Shown: positions 5,216 through 12,052 of the stretch, in pieces | Position numbering within the stretch: the stretch's first letter is position 1 | Layout: the number at the start of each line of letters is the position of its first letter | NCBI GenBank assembly: GCA_035535315.1 | Contig: DATLQD010000062.1 | Location: 1-13,023 of the forward strand | Source: DASQGA01 sp035535315 | GTDB taxonomy: Bacteria > Actinomycetota > Thermoleophilia > Gaiellales > Gaiellaceae | DNA: 13,023 nucleotides | Direction: 5' to 3' | Position numbers and translations under genes: made by a program | The notes under the pieces: model-generated | Database searches by the model: none | Seen by the model: the letters and a program-made list of their open reading frames with translations, nothing else | What the model was told of the DNA's origin: nothing

Positions 5216-6573
5216 CCGTGTCCGTGCCAGCCGAGGTTCGCGCCGAGGAGACGAACGTCCTCCCGCGGCTCCTGGACTTCGCATATCCGAACATCGAGCG
5301 CGGCGAGGGCGTCTGGCTCTACGGGGTTGACGGCCGCCGCATCCTGGATGCCTGTGGTGGGGGCGCCATGGTGGCGTGCCTCGGGCACGGGCGGACGGAC
5401 ATCGTCGAAGCGGCCGCTGCCCAGGCCGAGCGGCTCGCCTATGTCTACTACCACCACTTCACGAACGACCAGCAGGAGCGGCTCGCGCGCCAGATCCTCG
5501 AAGTGGCCGCCCCGGAGATGGCACGGGCGCGCTTCGTGACCGGCGGCTCGGAGGCGAACGAGATGGCGCTGCGTCTGGCCCGCGGCTACCACGAGGAGCG
5601 CGGCGACAGCGGCCGGTGGCGGGTCATCTCCCAGGCCCAGGCCTACCATGGAGCGACCTTCGGGACGCTCGCCCTGACCGGCCGCAGCTCGCTGAAGCAT
5701 CCGTATGAGCCGTACCTGGCCGAGCATCTCCACATCCCACCCAGCACGCAGCGCTTCGACGAGACGGGCGAGGCCGCGCTTGCCGAGCTGGACCGCGTGC
5801 TCGAGGAAGCCGGGCCGGAAACGATCGCCGCCTTCTTCTGCGAGCCTGTGAGCGCCGCCGCGCTGCCCGGCTACTCGCCCCCGGATGCCTTCTGGAGGGG
5901 GCTGGCCGAACGACGGGAGCAGCACGGCTTCCTGGTCTGCTTCGACGAGATCGTGACCGGGTTCGGCCGAACAGGCACGTGGTTCGCGGGCGACCCGCTG
6001 CCGCTCGAGCCGGACATCGTCACGTTCGGCAAGGGGCTTGCGGCAGGCTACGCCCCGCTCGCCGGAATCCTCTGCCGCGAGCACGTGTACGCGGCGGTGG
6101 CCTCCGGCTCCCAGAACTTCGAGCACGGGCACACGTGGGACGGCGCTCCCCTCATTTGCGCCGTCGCGCTGGCCGTCCTGGACGAGCTCGTGGCGGAAGG
6201 CCTCGTCGACCGGGTTGCAGAGCGAGGCCCCCGACTGCGGGAGGAGCTCGCGGCGGCCCTCGACGCGTGCGAGATCGTCGGCGAGATCCGCGGCCGCGGC
6301 TTCCTGCTCGGCGCCGAGCTCGTCGATCCGAGGGACGGAACGTCTTTGCTCCCGGACGAGCTGAACGCCGCTTTTCTGGTCGACACGATCGCGCTCGCGG
6401 ACGGACTCCTCGTCACGTCGTCCCACTCGACGCCTGACGGCTACGTCGGCGACCAGACGCTGCTCGCTCCTGCCTACACGAGCACGGACGAAGAGCTCGC
6501 GACCATGGTCGAGCGCCTGGCCGGGACGATGGCCGAGGTTGAGCGCCAGGTGAAGAAGCAGCTCGCGGAATGA
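5212..6573 (+). CDS. Class III PLP-dependent aminotransferase (second paralogue)
   Basis: This 453-residue protein matches the 3105 gene along its whole length, with long near-identical blocks (RWRVIS, LALTGR, LAERRE, CFDEIVTG, LCREHVY). Key residues are GGSEANEMAL (111-120), E211 in CEP, D245 in CFDEIVTGFGRTG, and the PLP lysine K274 in TFGKGLAAGY. Differences cluster in active-site-facing spots: AKGLGAGYTAIGA in the first versus GKGLAAGYAPLAG here, and HNELLTN versus YHHFTND. The two may therefore have diverged in substrate, or form a heteromer. The start TTG 5212 overlaps the previous TGA (TTGA); GTG 5218 is an alternative two codons later, and neither has a strong Shine-Dalgarno. The stop overlaps the following ATG by 4 nt. 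Inferred role: deamination of an amine or gamma-glutamyl amine to an aldehyde. Confidence 0.92.
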   Translation: MTVSVPAEVRAEETNVLPRLLDFAYPNIERGEGVWLYGVDGRRILDACGGGAMVACLGHGRTDIVEAAAAQAERLAYVYYHHFTNDQQERLARQILEVAAPEMARARFVTGGSEANEMALRLARGYHEERGDSGRWRVISQAQAYHGATFGTLALTGRSSLKHPYEPYLAEHLHIPPSTQRFDETGEAALAELDRVLEEAGPETIAAFFCEPVSAAALPGYSPPDAFWRGLAERREQHGFLVCFDEIVTGFGRTGTWFAGDPLPLEPDIVTFGKGLAAGYAPLAGILCREHVYAAVASGSQNFEHGHTWDGAPLICAVALAVLDELVAEGLVDRVAERGPRLREELAAALDACEIVGEIRGRGFLLGAELVDPRDGTSLLPDELNAAFLVDTIALADGLLVTSSHSTPDGYVGDQTLLAPAYTSTDEELATMVERLAGTMAEVERQVKKQLAE

Positions 6574-7862
6574 GCAAGGGCGACCCCGGCGAGTTCGTGC
6601 TCCTCGGAATGCCGGATGTGAACGGCTCCCTGCGCGGAAAGGCCTTGAGCCGCGACGCATTCGAGGCTGCGGTCCGCGACGGGACAGTCACGACTGACCT
6701 TCTGTTGGGGCTTGATCCCGTCGACACACCGATCACCGACTACGAGGAGTTCGGAATCCGCTCGGGCGCCGGTGACTTGATCGTCCACCCGGACGCCGAC
6801 ACGCTGCGCGCGCTCGCCTGGCGGCCGGGGTGGAGCATCTGCCTCAGCACGCCGACCTGGCGCGACGGGAGCCGCTGCGAGCTCGCCACGCGGGAGGTCT
6901 TACGCAGTGCACTCGCAGGGATGGCGGAACTTGGCTACGACGTCATGGCGGCTTTCGAGTACGAGGTCAGGCTCTGGAACTCGGAGGGGCGGCCTCTATC
7001 CGGCGGGATCAGCTACAGCCTGGTCGAGATCGCCCGCTACCACGAGTTCGTCGGACGGCTCGGGGAGGCTCTCGAGGGCCTGGGGATCGAGCTCATTGCA
7101 GTCCACACCGAAGCCGGCCCGGGGCTCCTCGAGCTGAACCTCGCCGCAGGCCGCGCACTCGAGGCGGCGGACAGCGCGGCGCTCGTCAAGTTCGCGGTGA
7201 AGGAGGTGGCGGCATCGCTCGACATGCGCGCCAGCTTCCTGGCCAAGACCGCCCCCGGCGAGGAGGGGTCGAGCGGGCACGTCCACATCTCCTGCTGGAG
7301 CGACAAAGAGAATGCCTTTGCCCCGGCCGAGCCGGGAGGCGAGCTGCCTCCGGCGTGCACGAGGGCCGTCGCCGGGATGCTCGAGCACCTCGCCGGCTCT
7401 TCGCTCCTCCTGAATCCGACCATCAACTCGTACAAGCGGCTCGTGCCCGGATGGTTCGCCCCGGTGAACACGAGCTGGGGCGTCGAGAACCGCTCGGCAG
7501 CGGTGCGCGTGATCGGCTCGTCGAAACCGGAGCGCTGCCGGATCGAGTGCCGACGCCCGGGGGCGGACGCGAACCCCTACCTGGCCCTCGCCGCACTAGT
7601 GATCTCGGCCGCGAACGGGATTCGCGGCGACTTGAAGCCCCCGCCGGCAGTCGAGGGCGACGCGTATGCGCGGGACGATCTCCCTGAGCTGCCTGGGTCG
7701 CTGGAGAGCGCCCTCGCAGCATTTTGTGCTGACGGCGAGCTGCGCCGCGGCCTCGGCGAGCCCTTCAGCGACTACTACGCGACGTCGCGCGCCTGGGAGC
7801 TCAAGGCCTGGCGGGAGAGCGTTACCGACTGGGAACGCGAGCGCTATGAGCGAGCCGTCTGA
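6570..7862 (+). CDS. Glutamine synthetase-like gamma-glutamyl-amine ligase (PuuA/GlnA-like)
   Basis: This 430-residue GS-fold ligase has an N-terminal beta-grasp-like part with PDVNGSLRGKAL (15-26) and a C-terminal catalytic domain: FEYEV with metal ligands E130/E132, E181 and E188 (EAGPGLLELN), SSGHVHIS with H237/H239, NPTINSYKRLVPGW (282-295), SWGVENRSAAVRV (302-314) and RIECRRPGADANPY (324-337). It ends with DWERERYERAV, as many PuuA-like proteins do. True GlnA enzymes are about 470 aa and carry an adenylylation Tyr loop, which is not seen. Family members use ATP and glutamate to gamma-glutamylate polyamines, ethanolamine, isopropylamine or methylamine. ATG 6570 overlaps the previous stop (ATGA). 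Given the aminotransferases and amidotransferase in the same operon, amine activation for catabolism is the best reading; the substrate is unknown. Confidence 0.9.
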   Translation: MSKGDPGEFVLLGMPDVNGSLRGKALSRDAFEAAVRDGTVTTDLLLGLDPVDTPITDYEEFGIRSGAGDLIVHPDADTLRALAWRPGWSICLSTPTWRDGSRCELATREVLRSALAGMAELGYDVMAAFEYEVRLWNSEGRPLSGGISYSLVEIARYHEFVGRLGEALEGLGIELIAVHTEAGPGLLELNLAAGRALEAADSAALVKFAVKEVAASLDMRASFLAKTAPGEEGSSGHVHISCWSDKENAFAPAEPGGELPPACTRAVAGMLEHLAGSSLLLNPTINSYKRLVPGWFAPVNTSWGVENRSAAVRVIGSSKPERCRIECRRPGADANPYLALAALVISAANGIRGDLKPPPAVEGDAYARDDLPELPGSLESALAAFCADGELRRGLGEPFSDYYATSRAWELKAWRESVTDWERERYERAV

Positions 7863-8022
7863 GGCGGTCCTTCCGGTAGTGGGGATCTGCGCCGCTCGGG
7901 AGCAAGCGCACTGGAGCTTCTGGGATCAGCCGGCCCACCTCGTGGCAGACAAGAGCGCGATCCTCGCGAACTTCGTCGCGACGGCCAGGGACCGGGCTGC
8001 CGCTGCAGAGCACGCCGGCTAG
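7846..8022 (+). pseudogene. Truncated PuuD-like gamma-glutamyl-GABA hydrolase (peptidase C26), N-terminal stub
   Basis: ATG 7846 overlaps the end of the ligase gene by 17 nt and reads 58 residues to TAG 8020-8022. Residues 9-33 (LPVVGICAAREQAHWSFWDQ and on) match the conserved N-terminus of PuuD-type hydrolases (VIGIt...W..WDQpA.LVp). After about residue 34 the match stops. The remaining residues (SAILANFVATARDR...) lack the expected YVRAVxxAGG segment and all of the catalytic part, including the nucleophilic Cys, His and Glu. Full members are about 240-250 aa. No remnant of the rest is visible in any frame downstream, so a deletion is likelier than a frameshift. Normally PuuD removes glutamate from the gamma-glutamyl product, so loss of this gene bears on how the operon completes its pathway. 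Confidence 0.7.
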
Positions 8023-8070
8023 ATAGATCTCCCAGTAGGAGCGCTTGGCGAAACGGCCTAGCATGTCGCC

Positions 8071-8350
8071 GTGCGGTACATGGTCGTTGAAAACTTCGTT
8101 CAGGGTGCGCGCCCTGTTTACGAGCGTGCCGCCGCGAAGGGTCGGATGCTGCCGCCCGGCCTCCTCTACCTGGATAGCTGGATCCGACGAGCGGCTCCAG
8201 CGATGCTTTCAGCTCATGGAAACTGACGATCCCAGCCTGTTGGACCGGTGGACGGCAGAGTGGAGCGACCTCGTCAGGTTCGAGATCGTTCCTCTAATCG
8301 ACTCGGCCGAGGCCGCTGCGCGTGCTCTGAATTCGAACGCGGCTTCCTAA
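8071..8350 (+). pseudogene. DUF3303-like small protein gene interrupted by a +1 frameshift
   Basis: From GTG 8071 the frame reads VRYMVVENFVQGARPVYERA...MLPPGLLYLDSWI, then goes out of frame. The continuing family pattern (DERLQRCFQLMETDDPSLLD...SDLVRFEIVPLIDSAEAA) resumes one base later in the next frame and ends at TAA 8348-8350. One extra C at 8184/8185 (GATCCGAC in place of GATCGAC) explains it. The joined product would be about 92 residues, matching DUF3303 proteins (small ferredoxin-like alpha+beta, unknown function). In the shifted state the first frame stops at TGA 8224-8226. There is no slippery sequence, so this is a mutation or a sequence error rather than programmed shifting. TAGCAT (8059-8064) just upstream resembles a -10 for a leaderless start. 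Family assignment is by pattern recall. Confidence 0.65.
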
Positions 8351-8371
8351 GCCAGGGCCCGAACGCGTCAC

Positions 8372-8391
8372 CGTCCGGCTCTGGCCGGACG
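8372..8391. terminator. Hairpin between convergent genes
   Basis: CGTCCGGC (8372-8379) pairs with GCCGGACG (8384-8391) around TCTG, an 8-bp perfect stem. It lies 21 nt after the stop of the DUF3303-like remnant and downstream of the minus-strand small membrane protein gene. No T tract is seen on either strand. A bidirectional terminator is plausible. Confidence 0.4.
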
Positions 8392-8421
8392 ATGAGCCAG
8401 TATCCAGCGCGCCAGAGATTA

Positions 8422-8441
8422 CGGGCCCGGTAAATGGCCCG
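8422..8441. terminator. Second hairpin between convergent genes
   Basis: CGGGCC (8422-8427) pairs with GGCCCG (8436-8441) around an 8-nt AT-richer loop (CGGTAAAT). It lies 25 nt beyond the minus-strand stop at 8466 and could terminate that transcript. The 8351-8465 stretch otherwise shows no coding signal. Confidence 0.3.
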
Positions 8442-8465
8442 CCGAGCACCGTTAGGTCAATCCTT

Positions 8466-8615
8466 CTAGCTACTCGAACCGGGGTTCGTTCGGATAGACG
8501 CGCTTGCTTTGCCCCACCGCCTCATCGCATCAGCGGCAGCGCCGAGCCCACCAAGGAAGCGGAAGAAAGCCAAAACTAGGGCGTAGAGGACAGCGATGAT
8601 GATCCAATCGCGCAT
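8466..8615 (-). CDS. Small single-pass membrane protein, 49 aa, unknown function
   Basis: ATG 8615 to TAG 8466-8468 on the minus strand encodes MRDWIIIAVLYALVLAFFRF, then LGGLGAAADAMRRWGKAS and a short polar tail. Residues 4-28 form one hydrophobic helix followed by a basic segment (R32, R33, K36), so the C-terminus is probably cytosolic by the positive-inside rule. A very strong Shine-Dalgarno (AAAGGAGGG) sits 4 nt before the ATG, and a -10-like TACAAT lies about 20 nt upstream. These signals make it convincing despite its size. It follows the minus-strand ligase by 67 nt, so it may be read from both its own promoter and that gene. No family is recognised. It could be a regulator or stabiliser of a membrane complex, but nothing here says which. 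Confidence 0.7.
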   Translation of the reverse strand: MRDWIIIAVLYALVLAFFRFLGGLGAAADAMRRWGKASASIRTNPGSSS

Positions 8616-8635
8616 AGTCCCTCCTTTCGCCCTGG

Positions 8636-8641
8636 ATTGTA
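8636..8641 (-). promoter_or_regulatory. -10 element (TACAAT) for the small membrane protein gene
   Basis: TACAAT on the minus strand matches the TATAAT consensus at five of six positions. It is about 20 nt upstream of ATG 8615, leaving a short untranslated leader that includes AAAGGAGGG. A -35 at 17-bp spacing is not evident (CCCGCG). The element is clear, the full promoter less so. Confidence 0.45.
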
Positions 8642-8682
8642 CGCGTGGCGGCGCGGTTCGCGGGGCGAAACGCTAGCCCCGT

Positions 8683-10008
8683 CTAGTAGATCTCCAGGTA
8701 CTCGTCCCGTTCCCAGTCGGTCACCTGGTCGTCGAAGCGCTGGAGCTCGTGCCGGCGCATGACGCCGTAGGCCTTGACGAACTCGTCGCCCAGGAGCCCG
8801 ACGATCTTCTCGTCCGACTCGAGCGCCTCGAGCGACTCGCGCACGCTCTCCGGAAGCGGTGGCTTCGACGGATCCTCTTCGGCTGGGGCCCGGGCCGGTG
8901 GTTCGAGCTCGAGCTGCTCCTCGATCCCCAGGAGCCCTGCCGCGAGCACGGCTGCGCCCGCCAGATACGGGTTCGAGAGGCCGGTGGGCGCCCGGTTCTC
9001 GACGTGACGCGACTTGACGGAGCCGCCCTTGATCCGGACGAAGGCCGAGCGGTCCTCGAAGCCCCAGGAGACGTTGGTAGGGCTGAACGTGTGCGTCCGC
9101 CGCCGCTTCATGCAGTTCACGGTCGGCGCGAGCAGCGCGTAGATCGAGCGGGCATGGCGGAGCTGCCCCGCGACGAACTGGCGACAGAGGTCGGAGATAC
9201 CCGCCTCGGCGCTCTCGTCCGCGAAGAGGTTCTCGCCGCTCTTCCGGTCGAGCAAGCTGAAATGCGTGTGGCAGCCGGACCCAGCCGAGTCTGCGAACGG
9301 CTTCGACATGAAGGTGGCGCGATATCCGTTCAGGTGCGCGAGCTCCTTGACCCCGTTCTTGAAGGTGAAAGCATCGTCGGGACCAGCCATGCCCGTGGCC
9401 GGAACGAAGTTGACCTCCCATTGCGAACCTGCGTACTCGCAGTTCGCCGTGATGATCCCGAGCCCGATCTCGTTTAGGTGGCCGACGAGCTCCTGGATGA
9501 ACGGGACGTAGGTGTTCCTGACGGTGTTGAAGATGTGGTACCCCTCGAAGAGAAGCCCGTTCGTGTCCGGATCAAGCAGGTAGAACTCCGGCTCGGAGCC
9601 CATCATCGGCTCGTAGCCGAGCTCGTGGCAGCGGTCGAGAACGCGCCGGAAGACATGGCGCGGGAGCGCGGCGAGCGGACGGCCGTCGTCCCACACGGAG
9701 TCGCAGATGAAGCGCGCCGTGCCCTCGACCCAGGGAACGACGCTCGCCGTCTCGAGGTCCGGGATCAGACGCTGGTCGCCGTAGCCGACCTCCTCGTTGT
9801 AGAGCGTCCCAGGCACGACGTCGGAGCGGCTGTCCAGCACTCCCGCACCGCCGTACATGTTCAGGCCTCCCTCGGCATACCCCGCCGCATGCTCGATCGG
9901 GATCAGCTTGGAGCGGCTCGTGCCGTGCATGTCGGGGAGTTCGAACCGGACGAACTTGATCCCCTTCGAGCTCCAGCCGTCCAGGATTTTCCCTGCGTCA
10001 GTCGCCAT
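8683..10008 (-). CDS. Second glutamine synthetase-like gamma-glutamyl ligase
   Basis: This 441-residue GS-fold protein is clearly different from the operon ligase. Its N-terminal part carries FVRFELPDMHGTSRSK (19-34). The catalytic part has SEPEFYLL with metal ligands E139/E141, CEYAGSQWEVNF with E191/E198, GSGCHTHFSL with H247/H249, then MKRRRTHTFSPTNVSWGFEDRS and HVENRAPTGLSNPYLA. It ends DWERDEYLEIY. The adenylylation loop of nitrogen-controlled GlnA is not seen. Proteins with this pattern include gamma-glutamylmethylamide/isopropylamide and polyamine ligases (GlnT/GlnA-like). Start ATG 10008 fits the family but lacks a clear Shine-Dalgarno; the upstream TAACCT resembles a -10, so a leaderless mRNA is possible. 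It is divergent from DUF899. It may act on an amine different from that of the operon ligase. Confidence 0.9.
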   Translation of the reverse strand: MATDAGKILDGWSSKGIKFVRFELPDMHGTSRSKLIPIEHAAGYAEGGLNMYGGAGVLDSRSDVVPGTLYNEEVGYGDQRLIPDLETASVVPWVEGTARFICDSVWDDGRPLAALPRHVFRRVLDRCHELGYEPMMGSEPEFYLLDPDTNGLLFEGYHIFNTVRNTYVPFIQELVGHLNEIGLGIITANCEYAGSQWEVNFVPATGMAGPDDAFTFKNGVKELAHLNGYRATFMSKPFADSAGSGCHTHFSLLDRKSGENLFADESAEAGISDLCRQFVAGQLRHARSIYALLAPTVNCMKRRRTHTFSPTNVSWGFEDRSAFVRIKGGSVKSRHVENRAPTGLSNPYLAGAAVLAAGLLGIEEQLELEPPARAPAEEDPSKPPLPESVRESLEALESDEKIVGLLGDEFVKAYGVMRRHELQRFDDQVTDWERDEYLEIY

Positions 10009-10099
10009 GGCTGGTTGGGCAGGTTACTAAGCGACCGATGAGTATTGGAGGCTTAGGCCAGTCTCTAGTAGAACCGTACGACTAAGGGAGGAGGCTGCG

Positions 10100-10795
10100 G
10101 TGACGAAGCATGAGGTCGGAACGCGCGAGGAGTGGCTTGCCGCGCGAGTGGAGCTGCTCGAGCGGGAGAAGGAGCTGACCCGGCGGAGCGACGAGCTCGC
10201 GCGACAGCGACGCGAGCTCCCGTGGGTGCGGGTCGACAAGGAGTACACCTTCGAGACAGACGAAGGCACGAAAACGCTGTCAGAGCTCTTCGACGGGCGC
10301 TCGCAGTTGCTCGTGTTCCACCTCATGTTCGGCCCGGAGGACACGGCGGCCTGCCCCGGCTGCTCGTTCATGACGGATCACGTTGACGGCGCAGTCGTCC
10401 ATCTCGAGCACCGCGACGTGACGTTCGTCGCGGTGTCCCGCGCGCCGCTCGAGAAGCTCAGCGCCTACAAGCGCCGCATGGGCTGGAGCCTCCCGTGGGT
10501 GTCAGCGTCTGGCAGCGACTTCAACCTCGACTTCACCGTCTTCACCGAAGAAGAGCGGCGAACCGGTACCGGGGCCAACTTCGGCACGCCACGAAGAGCC
10601 GACGCCGACGTGCGGCAGGAGGAGCTGCACGGCCTGAGCGCCTTCGCGCTCGAAGACGGGGTCGTCTACCACACGTACTCGTGCTACGACCGAGGCACAG
10701 ACGTGCTGCACGGCACCTGGCAGCTGCTCGACCGGGCGCCGAAGGGGCGCGGCGACAGCTTCGAGAACTGGCCGCGCCGCCACGACGAGTACTAG
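10100..10795 (+). CDS. DUF899 family thioredoxin-fold protein
   Basis: This 231-residue DUF899 protein has an N-terminal charged helix (TREEWLAARVELLEREKELTR), ELPWVRVDKEYTFET (39-53), a thioredoxin-like strand ending in a CPGC motif (C85, C88), the HLEHRDVTFVAVSRAPLEKL segment (101-120), MGWSLPWVSASGSDFNLDF (127-145), and a C-terminal YHTYSCYDRGTD...WQLLDRAPKGR. Length and order match the family. DUF899 proteins are thioredoxin-like and of unsettled biochemical function, possibly dithiol or peroxide chemistry. GTG 10100 has an excellent site (GGGAGGAGG, about 5 nt upstream). It is divergent from the minus-strand ligase, with a 91-nt gap, and its stop is 3 nt from the convergent oxidoreductase stop. 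Confidence 0.92.
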   Translation: MTKHEVGTREEWLAARVELLEREKELTRRSDELARQRRELPWVRVDKEYTFETDEGTKTLSELFDGRSQLLVFHLMFGPEDTAACPGCSFMTDHVDGAVVHLEHRDVTFVAVSRAPLEKLSAYKRRMGWSLPWVSASGSDFNLDFTVFTEEERRTGTGANFGTPRRADADVRQEELHGLSAFALEDGVVYHTYSCYDRGTDVLHGTWQLLDRAPKGRGDSFENWPRRHDEY

Positions 10796-10798
10796 GAG

Positions 10799-11998
10799 CT
10801 AGGCGCGCGCGCCCGGCCCGTAGGCCAGCGCGAGGAGATTGCCGTGCGCGAAGCGTCCGGGCGCGAGGCTCTCCACGTCGATCGCGTGACTCTCGCCGAG
10901 CACGTGCGCTGCCGCGACCTCGCCGACCGAGGGCGCGAGCTTGAAGCCATGCCCTGACCACCCGAGCGCGAGGTAGAGCCCTTCGACACCGGGAGCCCAG
11001 CCCAGGATCGGGTTCCAGTCGGGCGTGTAGTCATAGGCGCCCGCGAAGCCTCCGAGCCATTCCGTATCGGCATACGAAGGGACGCGGACACGCAAGGCTG
11101 CACGCACGGCCGCCTCGTAGTCCTCGTCCACGACGTGGCGGCATTCGTCTCGTGAGGCGAGCAGCTCCTCCGGCTGGTAGGCCACAACGAGCGCAGTTCC
11201 TGCCCGGTCGGGCCGGAGAACGAGGTTCGTCGCCATATCCGAGAAGGTCCGCCGGACCTGCGGTCGATCCGGAGGCTGGCGGACGCGCCCCACCTGAACG
11301 CGGCGGAGCGAGACCGGCATCTCGACGCCGGCCGTGCGGGCGAGCTCAGGCCCCCAGCCTCCGGCGGCGTTCACGACCGTGCCCGTGGACAGGAACCCCG
11401 TCTCCGTCTCGACGCCGGTCACCCGCCCCGCATCGATCCGGATCGCGGTCGCCGCCCGCCCGAGGTGCGGCCGTACGCCGAGGCGGACTCCCGCCGCAAA
11501 CCACCCAAGCGCCATCTTCTGCGCATCCGCGTAGCCGCCGTCGGGCTCGTACGCGGCGCCCGCGATGCCGTCGAGGGAAAGCAGCGGCTCGAGCTCCGCG
11601 ATCTCCCCCGGTTCCACCACTCGGGTGTCGACGCCCCAGGCCACGAGGCGCTCGACGTTCTCCGCGAGCCGCCCGAGCCGCTCGATGTCGCACGTAAGCA
11701 GGTACCCGGTGGCGACGTAGCCGGCGTCCCCGGCTCCCACCGCTTCCGGCCACCGCTTGATCAGCTCGACACCCCGCATCGCCAGCCGGGCCGGGGCTTC
11801 GTTCGAGTAGTGGCGGCGCACCATCGAGAAGGAGAGCCCCGAATCTCCGGCTCCAACTGTGTCCCGCTCCAGGAGCACGATCGAGCCGGCGCCACGCGAG
11901 GCGAGCTGGAAGGCGATGCTCGTCCCGAAGAGCCCGGCGCCCACGACGACCACGTCGGCCGTTTCCACACTCACGGGCGAAGTATCATCGTTGGTCAT
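10799..11998 (-). CDS. DAO-family FAD-dependent amine/amino-acid oxidoreductase
   Basis: This 399-residue protein has an N-terminal Rossmann motif VVVVGAGLFGTS (G20, G22, G25), the FAD-linked LLERD end, GDSGLSFSMVRRHYS, a substrate-domain middle, the second FAD segment TGTVVNAAGGWGPEL, and the C-terminal GLYLALGWSGHGFKLAPSVGE motif typical of DAO proteins (sarcosine oxidase beta, PuuB, glycine/D-amino acid oxidases). It should oxidise a C-N bond with FAD and pass electrons to oxygen or a carrier. ATG 11998 is chosen; GTG 12010 would add four residues, and neither has a Shine-Dalgarno. In Puu-type pathways an enzyme of this family oxidises the gamma-glutamyl amine, so its presence near two ligases and an aldehyde dehydrogenase fits amine catabolism. 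Convergent to DUF899 and divergent from the quinone oxidoreductase. Confidence 0.9.
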   Translation of the reverse strand: MTNDDTSPVSVETADVVVVGAGLFGTSIAFQLASRGAGSIVLLERDTVGAGDSGLSFSMVRRHYSNEAPARLAMRGVELIKRWPEAVGAGDAGYVATGYLLTCDIERLGRLAENVERLVAWGVDTRVVEPGEIAELEPLLSLDGIAGAAYEPDGGYADAQKMALGWFAAGVRLGVRPHLGRAATAIRIDAGRVTGVETETGFLSTGTVVNAAGGWGPELARTAGVEMPVSLRRVQVGRVRQPPDRPQVRRTFSDMATNLVLRPDRAGTALVVAYQPEELLASRDECRHVVDEDYEAAVRAALRVRVPSYADTEWLGGFAGAYDYTPDWNPILGWAPGVEGLYLALGWSGHGFKLAPSVGEVAAAHVLGESHAIDVESLAPGRFAHGNLLALAYGPGARA

Positions 11999-12052
11999 GA
12001 CCGCGAGCACGATCGTCGCGCGGTTGCGAGCTACCGCTGTCTTCGACCTGGC

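Noticed and set aside
5068..6660. Minus-strand open frame of 530 codons opposite the second aminotransferase
   Set aside because: It shows the same shadow pattern as the one opposite the first aminotransferase. Two paralogous genes both giving antisense frames of similar composition shows this is a codon-bias effect.
8045..8350. Independent plus-strand CDS starting at 8045
   Set aside because: Its first 47 residues show no family pattern, while the alternative frame from GTG 8071 supplies the missing DUF3303 N-terminus. The frameshifted-gene reading explains both frames.
8466..8495. tRNA-like T-arm (GGTTCG with flanking CCCC/GGGG)
   Set aside because: No acceptor, D or anticodon arm can be built around it on either strand, and the bases are the coding end of the small membrane protein.
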